The notes under the pieces: generated by a model
What the model was told of the DNA's origin: nothing
What the model saw: only the letters and a program-made list of their open reading frames with translations
Databases searched by the model: none
Position numbers and translations under genes: made by a program
Source of the DNA: JANMEX01 sp041751995
GTDB taxonomy: Bacteria > Pseudomonadota > Alphaproteobacteria > Rhizobiales > Rhizobiaceae
Assembly: GCA_041751995.1 (NCBI GenBank)
Contig: JBGSHY010000001.1
Coordinates: 1 to 64,000 of the forward strand
DNA length: 64,000 nucleotides
Direction of reading: 5' to 3'
Shown here: positions 54,216 through 63,953 of the stretch, piece after piece
Numbering within the stretch: position 1 is the stretch's first letter
Layout: every line of letters starts with the position of its first letter

Positions 54216-54503
54216 TTATGCCTTGAACGTCAGCGCATGCGCGGCAATGCGCTGGAACAGCGGAGTGTCTGCAACGTCCGGCACGGCCTCTTCATTGGTG
54301 AACCACTTCAGCAAATCGCGGTCATTGGTTTCCAGCATCATCTCGAATTCATCAAGATCAGTATCCGGCATCTTCCCGATATAGGCGTCGGCATAACCGC
54401 CAAGTATCAGATCCATTTCCTTGATGCCGCGATGCCAGGCGCGGAACAGAAGCTTGCGCCGGCGCGGATCGAGTTTCTCGCTTGAGATCGTGCTGCCTGA
54501 CAT
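54216..54503 (-). CDS. sdhE: FAD assembly factor SdhE
   Basis: The 95-residue protein has the SdhE signature RRRKLLFRAWHRGIKEMDL at about residues 14-32, including the conserved RGXXE (RGIKE). It promotes covalent attachment of FAD to the succinate dehydrogenase flavoprotein. The ATG at 54503 is chosen because the family starts shortly before the RRR motif; the longer frame runs toward recG without similarity. It is co-directional with mfd and divergent from recG. Confidence 0.95.
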   Translation of the reverse strand: MSGSTISSEKLDPRRRKLLFRAWHRGIKEMDLILGGYADAYIGKMPDTDLDEFEMMLETNDRDLLKWFTNEEAVPDVADTPLFQRIAAHALTFKA

Positions 54504-54614
54504 GACGCCTGCCTTGATTGAATGTGTGGCGCGCATATAGCGCGGGATGAGATGAATGTCAGCCTTGAACCGGCCGTCCACAAGTCGCATTCTGCACCTG
54601 ACAGGAATTTGCCG

Positions 54615-56720
54615 ATGCGTCCCGATATCCTCAACCGCTACTTCACGCCCATCTCATCCATCGAAGGCATCGGCGCCAAAACCGCCAAACTGTTTTCGAC
54701 ACTGTTCGGCATGGCGGAGGGCGAAGAACCGCGGCTGATCCGGCTTCTCACGCACATCCCGTCCGGCGTCATTGACCGGCGCAACATGCCCGAAATCGCC
54801 TTCGCCGCCGAGGGTGCCATCGTCACCTTGAAGGTGCGCGTCGACCGTCACCAGCCTGCCCCGCGCGGACGGGCAAACATGCCGCACCGGGTGTTCTGCC
54901 ACGACGAAACCGGCGAGATCGGCCTGGTCTATTTCCGGGCGAAATCCGCTTGGCTGGAGAAGCTTTTCCCGGTCGGCGAGACGGTAATTGTGTCGGGAAA
55001 AATGGAGTGGTTCAACGGTCGTCCGACCATGGTTCATCCGGATCAGGTCATGTCCTTCGCTGACCTCGACAAGTTCCCGCTGGTCGAGCCGGTTTATCCG
55101 CTGACCTCCGGCCTCGGCCAGAAATTGGTCTCCAAGGCAATCCATGCCGCACTTAAAGATTTACCGGAACTTCCGGAATGGGACGACCCGGCTTTCCTGG
55201 TGAAAAACAGCTTCACGAGCTTCAACGAGTCTCTGAAATACATTCACAGTGTCACTGAACCCATTGATTTAGATAATCAATCTCCATTGGTGAGGAGACT
55301 GGCCTACGATGAATTCCTTGCGGGCCAGCTAGCCATCGTGCTCGTTCGCCGCCGTATTCGCCGCACGCAAGGCGTTGCCATGCCGGGCAATGGAACCATT
55401 CAAACTGCAATCCGCAAGGTGCTGCCGTATCAATTGACTACTGCGCAAGAGACTGCGGTCCGTGAGATTGGCCACGATTTGGCTTCACCAGCCAAGATGA
55501 TCCGCTTGCTGCAAGGAGACGTTGGTTCCGGGAAAACAGTCGTTGCCCTCATGGCCATGGCGCAGGCCGCAGAAAGTGGTTTTCAATCTGCGCTGATGGC
55601 TCCCACCGAAGTTCTGGCCCGTCAGCATTATACGACAATCGAGCCCCTCGCCCGTGCTGCAGGCTTGCGACTGGCCATCCTGACAGGGCGGGAAAAAGGA
55701 GTAGTCAGGGGCGACATTTTGCAGGGACTTGCAGATGGTTCGATCCATGCTGTCGTCGGCACGCACGCCCTGTTTCAGGAGGCCGTAAACTACCGCAAAC
55801 TTGGCCTCGCCATTGTGGATGAACAGCATCGCTTCGGCGTTCACCAACGCCTTGCTCTGACCAACAAGGGAGAAGGCGCAGACCTTTTGGTTATGACCGC
55901 GACCCCAATTCCCCGCACGTTGGTCTTGACCACGTTCGGCGATATGGACGTCTCTCGCCTGACGGAAAAGCCGGTTGGCCGCCTGCCGATCAAGACGGTT
56001 TCGATTCCCTTCGAGCGGATGGATGACGTGATCGAACGGATTGGCTCAGCACTTGCCAACGGCAAGAAGGCCTATTGGATTTGCCCGATCGTCGAGGAGA
56101 CAGAAGAGACCGATGCCACGGCGGCCATTGACCGGCATCGCGACCTGCAAGACCGGTTTGGCAATCAGGTCGAATTGGTTCATGGCCGCATGGCCGGTCC
56201 GGAAAAGGACGCAGCCATGGCCGCCTTCAAAACTGGCTCGGCCCGCATACTTGTCGCGACAACCGTGGTCGAAGTTGGTGTTGATGTTCCCGATGCCACC
56301 ATCATGGTCATTGAACATGCCGAGCGCTTTGGGTTGTCGCAGCTTCACCAGTTGCGCGGCCGCATCGGGCGCGGGTCTGAGGCCTCGGTTTGCCTTTTGC
56401 TTTACAAAGGCCCGCTGGGCGAAACCGCCAAGAAGCGTATCGAGATCATGAGAGAAACAGAAGATGGCTTCCGCATTGCCGAGGAGGATTTGAAACTGCG
56501 CGGTGAAGGCGAAATTCTTGGCACACGCCAATCCGGCACGCCAGGCTTTCGCATTGCCAGCCTGTTCGATCATGCTGACCTTCTGGAAACGGCCCGCAAT
56601 GATTCACGTCTGGTGCTGGAGCGCGACCCGGATCTCGAGACCGAGCGCGGCCAAGCTTTGCGTCTGTTGCTATATCTGTTCGAACGCGATCAGGCAGTCC
56701 GGCTTTTGAAGGCAGGATAG
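54615..56720 (+). CDS. recG: ATP-dependent DNA helicase RecG
   Basis: The 701-residue helicase has an N-terminal wedge (OB-fold) domain, Walker A GDVGSGKTVVA near residue 302, DEQHRFGVHQR in motif II, and LRGRIGRGSEASVCLL in motif VI, followed by the TRG region. It reverses stalled replication forks and processes Holliday junctions. The ATG at 54615 gives the standard N terminus RPDILNRYFTPIS. Its stop and that of the convergent glmS gene are 1 bp apart. Confidence 0.97.
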   Translation: MRPDILNRYFTPISSIEGIGAKTAKLFSTLFGMAEGEEPRLIRLLTHIPSGVIDRRNMPEIAFAAEGAIVTLKVRVDRHQPAPRGRANMPHRVFCHDETGEIGLVYFRAKSAWLEKLFPVGETVIVSGKMEWFNGRPTMVHPDQVMSFADLDKFPLVEPVYPLTSGLGQKLVSKAIHAALKDLPELPEWDDPAFLVKNSFTSFNESLKYIHSVTEPIDLDNQSPLVRRLAYDEFLAGQLAIVLVRRRIRRTQGVAMPGNGTIQTAIRKVLPYQLTTAQETAVREIGHDLASPAKMIRLLQGDVGSGKTVVALMAMAQAAESGFQSALMAPTEVLARQHYTTIEPLARAAGLRLAILTGREKGVVRGDILQGLADGSIHAVVGTHALFQEAVNYRKLGLAIVDEQHRFGVHQRLALTNKGEGADLLVMTATPIPRTLVLTTFGDMDVSRLTEKPVGRLPIKTVSIPFERMDDVIERIGSALANGKKAYWICPIVEETEETDATAAIDRHRDLQDRFGNQVELVHGRMAGPEKDAAMAAFKTGSARILVATTVVEVGVDVPDATIMVIEHAERFGLSQLHQLRGRIGRGSEASVCLLLYKGPLGETAKKRIEIMRETEDGFRIAEEDLKLRGEGEILGTRQSGTPGFRIASLFDHADLLETARNDSRLVLERDPDLETERGQALRLLLYLFERDQAVRLLKAG

Positions 56721-56721
56721 C

Positions 56722-58545
56722 TCATTCGACCGTGACAGACTTTGCCAGATTGCGCGGCTGGTCGACGTCCGTGCCCATCAGAACAGCGGTGTGATAGGCT
56801 AGCATCTGGATCGGCAGGGCATAAATGATTGGCGCAATGATTTCAGGAACATCCGGCATCACGATCGTATCAAGCGTCTCGACGTTTGCCGCCGCCGCGC
56901 CCTTTTCGTCAGTGATCAAAATGATCTTGCCGCCACGCGCCGCCACTTCCTGCATGTTGGAAACTGTCTTTTCAAAGATGCGGTCATGTGGCGCAATCAC
57001 AATCACCGGCATGTTCTCATCAATCAAGGCGATGGGACCGTGCTTCAGTTCGCCGGCGGCATAGCCTTCGGCGTGAATGTAGGAGATTTCCTTCAGTTTC
57101 AGCGCGCCTTCCATGGCAAGCGGATAGCTGGTGTCTCGGCCCAGATAGAGAACATGCTGCACCTTCGAAAGCTTGTGGGCGACCTTCTCGATCTGCTTGT
57201 TGAGTTTCAGCACCTGCGACGCATAGCGCGGCGCCTCGGCAAGATGGCGGACCTGTTCCTGCTCTTCCTCGGCCGTGATCTTGCGGCGCGCCCTTGCCGC
57301 ATTCAGGGCAAGGCAAGCGAGAACCGAAAGTTGGCAGGTGAATGCCTTGGTGGACGCAACGCCGATTTCCGGACCGGCCAATGTCGGGAAAATCACATTG
57401 GCTTCGCGGGCAATGGTCGATTCACGCACATTGACCACCGCGCCGATTTGCATGCCAAGCGACTTGCAGTAGCGCAGCGAGGCAAGCGTGTCGGCGGTCT
57501 CGCCAGACTGTGAAATGAACAACGCCGCGTCGTCAGATGATAGCGGCATTTCGCGGTAGCGGAACTCCGAGGCAAAATCGATGTCGACAGGCAGGCGCGC
57601 GTAACGCTCGAACCAATATTTTGCGATCTGGCCGGCATAGGATGCTGTTCCGCAAGCGGAAATCGCCACACGATTGATCTTGGCAAAATCGAACGGCAAA
57701 TTCAGGTCCTTGGTCGAACCATCGGCAAAGTCGATGTAGTGCGACATCGTATGGGAAATGACTTCGGGCTGTTCATGGATTTCCTTTTCCATGAAATGCC
57801 GGTGATTGCCTTTTTCCACGAGGAAGGCAGAACCAGTCGATTTGACCGTCTTTCGCTCAACCCGATTGCCGGCAAGGTCAAAAATCTCGGCCCCACCGCG
57901 CCGCAGTGTCACCCAATCACCGTCTTCGAGATAGGTAATCGTGTTCGTGAACGGCGCCAGAGCGATGGCATCCGATCCAAGATACATCTCGCCGTCACCG
58001 TGACCTACAGCCAGCGGCGGACCGTTGCGCGCTCCGACAATCAAATCAGAATCCTGCTCAAAAAGCATCGCCAGCGCGAACGCACCATGCAAGCGCTTCA
58101 GTGAATTGTGCGCGGCTTCGACAGGCGTCTTGTTGCGCTTCAGTTCGCGAGCGACAAGATGCGCGACAACTTCGGTGTCTGTTTGTGAGCTGAAAACATA
58201 GCCGTCATCCTGCAATTCTTTGCGAAGCTCGGCAAAATTTTCGATGATGCCATTGTGAACAATCGCCACGCCGTTTGAGAAATGCGGATGCGCGTTGGCC
58301 TCATTTGGGATGCCGTGCGTCGCCCAGCGCGTGTGACCGATCCCGATGAACCCGTCCAGCGGTTCCTGCCGCAGCTTGCGGTCGAGATTGATCAACTTGC
58401 CTTCAGCGCGCCGCCGGTCGAGTTTGCCTTCTTCAAGCGTTGCAACACCTGCGGAATCATAACCGCGATATTCTAGCCGCTTCAGCGCTTCCACAAGCAA
58501 AGGCGCGACTGGCTCGCGTCCGACGATGCCGACAATTCCGCACAT
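56722..58545 (-). CDS. glmS: Glutamine--fructose-6-phosphate aminotransferase
   Basis: The 607-residue enzyme starts MCGIVGIVG, where Cys2 becomes the N-terminal nucleophile after removal of Met. The glutaminase domain is followed by two SIS isomerase domains (SACGTASYAGQIAKYW and YLGRDTSYPLAMEGALKL) and the C-terminal NLAKSVTVE. It makes glucosamine-6-phosphate for peptidoglycan and lipopolysaccharide. glmU lies 127 bp upstream on the same strand; no glmS ribozyme is apparent in that gap. Confidence 0.97.
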   Translation of the reverse strand: MCGIVGIVGREPVAPLLVEALKRLEYRGYDSAGVATLEEGKLDRRRAEGKLINLDRKLRQEPLDGFIGIGHTRWATHGIPNEANAHPHFSNGVAIVHNGIIENFAELRKELQDDGYVFSSQTDTEVVAHLVARELKRNKTPVEAAHNSLKRLHGAFALAMLFEQDSDLIVGARNGPPLAVGHGDGEMYLGSDAIALAPFTNTITYLEDGDWVTLRRGGAEIFDLAGNRVERKTVKSTGSAFLVEKGNHRHFMEKEIHEQPEVISHTMSHYIDFADGSTKDLNLPFDFAKINRVAISACGTASYAGQIAKYWFERYARLPVDIDFASEFRYREMPLSSDDAALFISQSGETADTLASLRYCKSLGMQIGAVVNVRESTIAREANVIFPTLAGPEIGVASTKAFTCQLSVLACLALNAARARRKITAEEEQEQVRHLAEAPRYASQVLKLNKQIEKVAHKLSKVQHVLYLGRDTSYPLAMEGALKLKEISYIHAEGYAAGELKHGPIALIDENMPVIVIAPHDRIFEKTVSNMQEVAARGGKIILITDEKGAAAANVETLDTIVMPDVPEIIAPIIYALPIQMLAYHTAVLMGTDVDQPRNLAKSVTVE

Positions 58546-58672
58546 GGATGTAAGTTCCCCTGCAAGTCCCTGCGGCACCCTTAGGTGCCCGCCTTGAAAT
58601 CAAAAAGTCAAATTGCGTTGCACTCTGTTACCACTGAAAAGGGAGCAAGAGTGTTTGCATCTTTGAATATGC

Positions 58673-60034
58673 TTACTTCGCTTTTTTCGCGTCCTTGATT
58701 GCCTTGTTTCGCGCATGCAAGACAGAAGCGCGCCCCTCGCGCACCTCCTGCCGCGCCCTGCCATAGGCAACCGCGTCATCCGGGACATTTCTGGTTATGA
58801 CACTTCCAGCCGCGACTATGGCATTAGCGCCAACTGACACGGGAGCAACCAGCGCCGTGTTGGACCCGATGAACGCCCCGGCGCCGATCTGAGTCAAATG
58901 CTTGTTGTAGCCATCATAATTGCAGGTGATCGTCCCTGCCCCGATATTGGCCTTCGCCCCGACTTCCGCGTCTCCGATGTAGGTCAAATGGTTGACCTTG
59001 GCGCCTTCGCCGATGACGGCCTTCTTGATCTCGACGAAATTGCCGGCCTTCGATCCACCCCTCAAATCGGCACCGGGGCGAAGCCGCGCGAACGGGCCGA
59101 CTTCGGCCCCTGCCGCCACTGTTGCACCTTCGATATGGCAAAAGGCATGGATGCTCACACTCTCGCCAATCGAGACACCGGGTCCGAAAAAGACATTCGG
59201 TTCAATTGTGGTTTCCGCACCAACCTTTGTGTCCCATGAAAAGAATACCGTCTCCGGCGCGATCATGGTCACCCCTGCAAGCATCATGTCCTTGCGTATG
59301 CGCTTCTGGAACAGGGCTTCAGCTTCCGACAATTCCACGCGGGTGTTCACGCCAAGCACGCTAGCGGCATCCACTTCAAGGCTGACCACATGCAGTCCGC
59401 GGTGGTGCGCAATGGCCACGATATCAGTCAGGTAATATTCGCCCTTGGCATTTTTATTGCCGACGGATTCCAGCAGGGACAACGCGTGCTTGCCGGAAAT
59501 GGCCATCAGCCCGCCGTTGCAATAGCCGATCTTCTTTTGATCTGCATTGCATTCCTTGTCCTCGACGATCGCGAACAATTTGCCGTCGTGTTCGACAAGA
59601 CGTCCATAACCGGTTGGATCGGCAGGATGAAAACCCAAAACAACAATTTCGGCGCCGCCAGCAAGTTTCGCCCGGGCCTTGGCCAGCGCACCGGCGTCAA
59701 TCAGCGGCGTGTCGCCAAACATCACGATGACATCATCATAACCTTTGGCGATGGCATCCCGCGCTGCCAGCACGGCATGTGCTGTTCCGAGGCGCTCTGC
59801 TTGAAAATGCACGGAAACATCTCCGGCATACAGCCGGACTGCTGCCTCAACATCCTCTGCACCGCGCCCTACCACAAGTGCCACTGTGCCTACCCCGGCA
59901 GCAGTCGCCGCCCGGACAGCGTGGGACACCATCGGCAGACCGCCAACCGGATGCAAAACTTTTGAAATGTCCGATTTCATCCGTGTGCCCTCGCCGGCAG
60001 CAAGGACGATGGCAAGGCAGCTGCGTTCACTCAT
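58673..60034 (-). CDS. glmU: Bifunctional N-acetylglucosamine-1-phosphate uridyltransferase / glucosamine-1-phosphate acetyltransferase
   Basis: The 453-residue enzyme has an N-terminal uridyltransferase domain (AIVLAAGEGTRMKSD) and a C-terminal left-handed beta-helix with hexapeptide repeats and acetyltransferase residues (GNFVEIKKA, NYDGYNKHLTQIG). It makes UDP-GlcNAc from glucosamine-1-phosphate. The adjacent glmS supplies glucosamine-6-phosphate; GlmM, the step between, is not in the window. Confidence 0.97.
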   Translation of the reverse strand: MSERSCLAIVLAAGEGTRMKSDISKVLHPVGGLPMVSHAVRAATAAGVGTVALVVGRGAEDVEAAVRLYAGDVSVHFQAERLGTAHAVLAARDAIAKGYDDVIVMFGDTPLIDAGALAKARAKLAGGAEIVVLGFHPADPTGYGRLVEHDGKLFAIVEDKECNADQKKIGYCNGGLMAISGKHALSLLESVGNKNAKGEYYLTDIVAIAHHRGLHVVSLEVDAASVLGVNTRVELSEAEALFQKRIRKDMMLAGVTMIAPETVFFSWDTKVGAETTIEPNVFFGPGVSIGESVSIHAFCHIEGATVAAGAEVGPFARLRPGADLRGGSKAGNFVEIKKAVIGEGAKVNHLTYIGDAEVGAKANIGAGTITCNYDGYNKHLTQIGAGAFIGSNTALVAPVSVGANAIVAAGSVITRNVPDDAVAYGRARQEVREGRASVLHARNKAIKDAKKAK

Positions 60035-60113
60035 GTCGAAATCCCGTTCATGCGCACATCCGCGCGAATCTGTAATCCGGACATCAATCTAGCGGAAAAT
60101 TGCTTCGGATTGT

Positions 60114-60854
60114 TCAACCAATCTGTTGCAGGAAAGGAAAGGTTTCCAACAGCCAGAAAGCAAAAATCTGCATGCCGCCTGTCAGGAAAAGCAGGCCGGA
60201 AAGGACGAGCAGAACTCCGATTACCTTTTCCACGGTCCCAAGCTTGGTCCGGAAGCGGCGGGCAAAAACCATAAATCGCTGAGAGAACATGGCTGCAATC
60301 AGGAACGGAATGCCCAGACCCGCAGAATAGACAGCAAGCAGACCGGCCCCTTGGGCAACGGTATCCTGGCCGCCCGCCAGTGTCAGGATTGGTCCCAATA
60401 CAGGACCGATGCAGGGCGTCCAGCCAAAAGCAAAAGCCAACCCCATGATGTAAGCCGAGAATGGATTTTCAGCGGCCTTTTCCGGCGAGAACCGTGCTTC
60501 CATGCTCAGAAACGAAAGCTTCAAGATACCAAGAAAATTCAGACCCATCGCGATGATGACCAGACCCGCTATCTTGCCGATTACATCCTGCCAGGTCCGC
60601 AGAAACTGCCCCACACCGGTGGCGCCAGCGCCGAGCAAGATAAACACGGTGGAAAAGCCGAGAACGAATGACAGGGCGGCAGTAACCAAAGCGCGGCGTT
60701 CGCCTGCAACATTGCGCTTCTCGTCTGTAAACTGTTCCATGCTCACGCCGGCCATATAGCAAAGATAGGGCGGCACCAGCGGCAGCACGCACGGCGACAG
60801 GAACGAAAGCGCCCCCGCTCCGAACGCACTCAAATAGGAAACATCAATGCCCAT
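60114..60854 (-). CDS. ccdA: Cytochrome c biogenesis protein CcdA-like
   Basis: The 246-residue protein has six membrane segments and the two Pro-Cys motifs of CcdA/DsbD: FLSPCVLPLVPPYLC near residue 17 and WTPCIGPVLGPIL near 146. These cysteines pass reductant across the membrane for haem ligation to apocytochrome c. It lies 79 bp upstream of glmU on the same strand. No thioredoxin-like partner gene is adjacent. Confidence 0.9.
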   Translation of the reverse strand: MGIDVSYLSAFGAGALSFLSPCVLPLVPPYLCYMAGVSMEQFTDEKRNVAGERRALVTAALSFVLGFSTVFILLGAGATGVGQFLRTWQDVIGKIAGLVIIAMGLNFLGILKLSFLSMEARFSPEKAAENPFSAYIMGLAFAFGWTPCIGPVLGPILTLAGGQDTVAQGAGLLAVYSAGLGIPFLIAAMFSQRFMVFARRFRTKLGTVEKVIGVLLVLSGLLFLTGGMQIFAFWLLETFPFLQQIG

Positions 60855-61023
60855 TTCGGATCCGAACTTGTTTGTGACCGCAATAACGGCCCAATTGGCA
60901 AATGCAAGTCACGTTGGTGTCACAGTATCGGCAACCCAATTCGCAGTTTCCGCTGTGATCCGCCTTCACACAGATCAAGGACTGTGAGAAAACGGGCAAA
61001 CAGCGATAATTTGGTTTCCCAAC

Positions 61024-61638
61024 ATGACACTCACCGGTTTTCTCGCCTATTCCGCCGCGCTTGCCGTCGCCGTCGCGGTCCCCGGCCCTGGCATCGTTGC
61101 AATGGTCGCGCGCGGACTTGGTTCCGGATTCCGGGCCACGCTGCCGATGGCCATCGGTATTGCCTTGGGTGATCTGGTCTATTTGACCGCGGCCGTCATG
61201 GGCCTTGCCTTTGTCGCCAAGTCATTTGGCTTGGTTTTCCTGGCCTTCAAATACTTCGGTGCAGCCTATCTTATGTTTCTGGCCTACAAATTCTGGACGA
61301 GCGGCGTTGGCATTGAAAAAGTCGAAGCCCGCCGCGCTGATGGTCCGGTTGCCTCATTCCTTTCCGGCCTGATGGTGACCTTGGGAAATCCGAAAGTGAT
61401 GGTGTTCTATCTGGCGATCCTTCCGGCCATCGTGGAACTGTCGACAATCACATTTCGCGATTATCTGCTGTTGATGGTGCTGACGATCTTCATCCTGATG
61501 GGGATCCTTTTGCCTTATCTGGCCTTGGCGACCCGCACGCGCGCATTGCTGCAAACGCCTGCCGCACTCAAACGCCTAAGCCGGATTGCAGCGGGTTTCA
61601 TCGGCGCGGCCGCCGTGGCAATCGCGGCAAGGGCATAA
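61024..61638 (+). CDS. LysE family transporter
   Basis: The 204-residue protein has six hydrophobic segments and the LysE/RhtB pattern: VAVPGPGIVAMVARGLGSGF near residue 18, split over loop and helix, and LGNPKVMVFYLAILPAIV near 118. Such carriers export amino acids or related solutes. The substrate is unknown. It stands alone, divergent from ccdA, with cysK following 128 bp downstream. Confidence 0.92.
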   Translation: MTLTGFLAYSAALAVAVAVPGPGIVAMVARGLGSGFRATLPMAIGIALGDLVYLTAAVMGLAFVAKSFGLVFLAFKYFGAAYLMFLAYKFWTSGVGIEKVEARRADGPVASFLSGLMVTLGNPKVMVFYLAILPAIVELSTITFRDYLLLMVLTIFILMGILLPYLALATRTRALLQTPAALKRLSRIAAGFIGAAAVAIAARA

Positions 61639-61766
61639 GAAAATCTCTGCCGATATACAGGCATTTCAGGAATGAATTTCCACAGACGGGCACAAGCACC
61701 ACGAATTGCGCCTCGTCTTTTGCGCAATTCACGCTAATCTGCCCCCAAACCAATGGGAGACAACTC

Positions 61767-62735
61767 ATGTCCGAGACCAAAAAACCGGGCCGTGGCCGCA
61801 TTTATGATTCCATCGTCGACACGATCGGTGACACACCGCTTGTGCGCCTCGATAAGTTTGCCAAGGAAAAAGGCGTTGTCGCCCACCTTGTTGCAAAGCT
61901 CGAATTTTTCAACCCGATTGCCTCAGTGAAAGACCGCATCGGCGTTGCAATGATCGAAAGCCTGGAAAAGCAGGGCAAGATCACGGCTGGCAAGACGACG
62001 CTGATCGAGCCAACTTCCGGCAACACCGGCATTGCGTTGGCATTCGCGGCCGCTGCCAAGGGTTATCGCCTGATCCTTACCATGCCGGAAACCATGTCGA
62101 TTGAGCGCCGCAAGATGCTGAAGCTGCTCGGTGCAGAACTGGTTTTGACTGAAGGGCCGAAGGGAATGAAAGGCGCAATCGCCCGCGCGCAGGAGCTGGC
62201 AGCGGAAATAACCGATGCCGTTATCCCGCAGCAGTTTGAAAATCCGGCCAATCCGGAAATTCACCGCAAGACAACTGCCGAAGAAATCTGGAACGACACC
62301 AATGGCGGTGTAGACATATTCATCTCCGGCATTGGCACGGGCGGCACAATTACCGGTGTCGGTCAGGTCCTCAAAGCCCGCAAGCCGGGTCTGCAAGTCA
62401 TTGCCGTAGAACCGGAAGCCTCGCCAATTCTTTCCGGTGGCGCGCCGGGCCCGCATAAAATCCAGGGCATCGGCGCGGGTTTTGCCCCCGCCATTCTGGA
62501 CACCAAGATCTATGACGAAGTTGTGCAGGTCTCCAACGACGACGCCTTCGCCAACGCCCGCCTGGTTGCCCGGCTTGAAGGCGTGCCAGTTGGCATTTCA
62601 TCCGGCGCGGCGCTGACTGCGGCCATCACCGTCGGCTCCCGCCCGGAAAACAAGGGCAAGACCATCGTGGTGATCATCCCGTCCTTTGCCGAACGTTACC
62701 TTTCGACGGCCTTGTTCGACGGCCTCGACGCCTGA
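61767..62735 (+). CDS. cysK: Cysteine synthase A
   Basis: The 322-residue PLP enzyme has the lysine that binds PLP in NPIASVKDRIG near residue 50, the substrate loop PTSGNTGIALAF, and the phosphate-binding glycine loop GIGTGGTITG near 190. It makes cysteine from O-acetylserine and sulphide. A GGGAGA ribosome-binding site precedes the ATG. A strong terminator lies 26 bp after the stop. Confidence 0.97.
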   Translation: MSETKKPGRGRIYDSIVDTIGDTPLVRLDKFAKEKGVVAHLVAKLEFFNPIASVKDRIGVAMIESLEKQGKITAGKTTLIEPTSGNTGIALAFAAAAKGYRLILTMPETMSIERRKMLKLLGAELVLTEGPKGMKGAIARAQELAAEITDAVIPQQFENPANPEIHRKTTAEEIWNDTNGGVDIFISGIGTGGTITGVGQVLKARKPGLQVIAVEPEASPILSGGAPGPHKIQGIGAGFAPAILDTKIYDEVVQVSNDDAFANARLVARLEGVPVGISSGAALTAAITVGSRPENKGKTIVVIIPSFAERYLSTALFDGLDA

Positions 62736-62761
62736 TTTGTTGACGATAACATATAAAAGCA

Positions 62762-62786
62762 AGGGGCGGTTCATCCGCCCCTTTTT
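62762..62786 (+). terminator. Rho-independent terminator after cysK
   Basis: An 8-bp stem (AGGGGCGG/CCGCCCCT) with a TTCAT loop runs into a T-tract. It ends the cysK transcript and lies between cysK and the convergent mbfA. Confidence 0.93.
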
Positions 62787-62888
62787 CATAGCTACCAACT
62801 CATCCTGAAAACTGATCGGTTGAATGATCCATGAGCAAAGCCGGGATCAATTACCCCGGCAACACGGATCAACCCGTCACTGCCTTGC

Positions 62889-63872
62889 TCAGGCATTCCC
62901 GATCAGCACGCCGGCCGCAAACACCAGCGCGCCGCCGAGCAACACCTGTGTCGCAGCACGCAGCCATGGTGTTTCCATGAAATGGTTCTGGATCCAGGTG
63001 ATCGCGAACAGTTCGACCACGACTATCGCCGCAGCCAGGGACGTCGCGGTCCAGAAATGCGGAATGAGATAAGGCAGCGCATGGCCGAGACCGCCAACGG
63101 CCGTCATTATGCCGGATGCCAACCCGCGCTTCAGCGGTGAACCCCGGCCTGAAATTTTCCCATCATCATGCGCCGCTTCAGTAAAGCCCATCGAAATGCC
63201 GGCGCCCACTGACGCCGACAGGCCAACCAGAAACGTCGTCCAGGTATTCTGCGTCGCAAACGCGGTCGCGAAGATCGGCGCAAGTGTTGAAACCGAACCA
63301 TCCATCAAGCCGGCAAGGCCCGGCTGCACATAAGTCAAAATGAACTGGCGCCGCTCAGTCTCGGCTTCTTCGGTTTTCGCATCGCCTGTGACATGTTTCA
63401 GCCCAAGCTTTTTCGCCAGGGACACATGGCTTTGTTCGGCAATGGCAAGATCACCCAGCAATTTGCGTGTTGCCGCATCCTTGGTCCGCTGGGCCGCTTC
63501 GATATAAAACCGTTGCGCACCGCGCTCCATCTGCTCGGCAGCATCGCGCACCTTTTCGATGCCGAGCGGCCGCACAAGCCAGTCCGGCTTGCGCTCGAAA
63601 TAGCCGCGCACATGGTCACGCCGGATCAATGGAATTGTCTCGCCAAACCGCTTTTGATGAAGCGCAATCAACCGGTTGCGGTGATCATGCTCTTCCTCAG
63701 CCATCTCTTCGAATACTTTGGCAGACTGCGGATACTGCTCCCGCAACCCATCGGCATAGGCAAGATAGATGCGCGCGTCGTCTTCTTCCGAGGATATCGC
63801 CAGCGCCAGAACTTCCTGTTCTGACAAATCATCAAACGAACGCTTGGCCGGGCCAAAAAAACGGGAAACCAT
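62889..63872 (-). CDS. mbfA: Membrane-bound ferritin / iron exporter MbfA
   Basis: The ~327-residue protein joins an N-terminal ferritin-like (rubrerythrin) domain with EExxH motifs (AEEEHDHR near 60, AEQSH near 150) to a C-terminal VIT1/CCC1 domain of about five membrane segments. MbfA exports iron in Bradyrhizobium and Agrobacterium and protects against iron and peroxide stress. In-frame TTG, ATG and ATG start codons occur together; ATG 63872 sits best with the AAGGA site. An Irr-type box lies just upstream. Confidence 0.93.
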   Translation of the reverse strand: MVSRFFGPAKRSFDDLSEQEVLALAISSEEDDARIYLAYADGLREQYPQSAKVFEEMAEEEHDHRNRLIALHQKRFGETIPLIRRDHVRGYFERKPDWLVRPLGIEKVRDAAEQMERGAQRFYIEAAQRTKDAATRKLLGDLAIAEQSHVSLAKKLGLKHVTGDAKTEEAETERRQFILTYVQPGLAGLMDGSVSTLAPIFATAFATQNTWTTFLVGLSASVGAGISMGFTEAAHDDGKISGRGSPLKRGLASGIMTAVGGLGHALPYLIPHFWTATSLAAAIVVVELFAITWIQNHFMETPWLRAATQVLLGGALVFAAGVLIGNA

Positions 63873-63884
63873 CATCAATCCTTC

Positions 63885-63901
63885 TTTGGAATGATTCTAA
63901 T
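63885..63901. promoter_or_regulatory. Iron control element (Irr-binding box) upstream of mbfA
   Basis: TTTGGAATGATTCTAAT agrees with the rhizobial ICE consensus TTTAGAA-N3-TTCTAAA at 12 of 14 defined positions. It lies 13 bp upstream of the chosen mbfA start and touches the ribosome-binding site, a position suited to repression. Irr represses mbfA when iron is low in related species. Confidence 0.7.
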
Positions 63902-63953
63902 TAGGTCAACCGCAAGTGACGGTCAATGTTACGATATGCGGCTGATTGCCCCG

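Noticed and set aside
58546..58672. glmS ribozyme upstream of glmS
   Set aside because: The 127-bp gap lacks recognisable ribozyme core elements, and the ribozyme is typical of Gram-positive bacteria.
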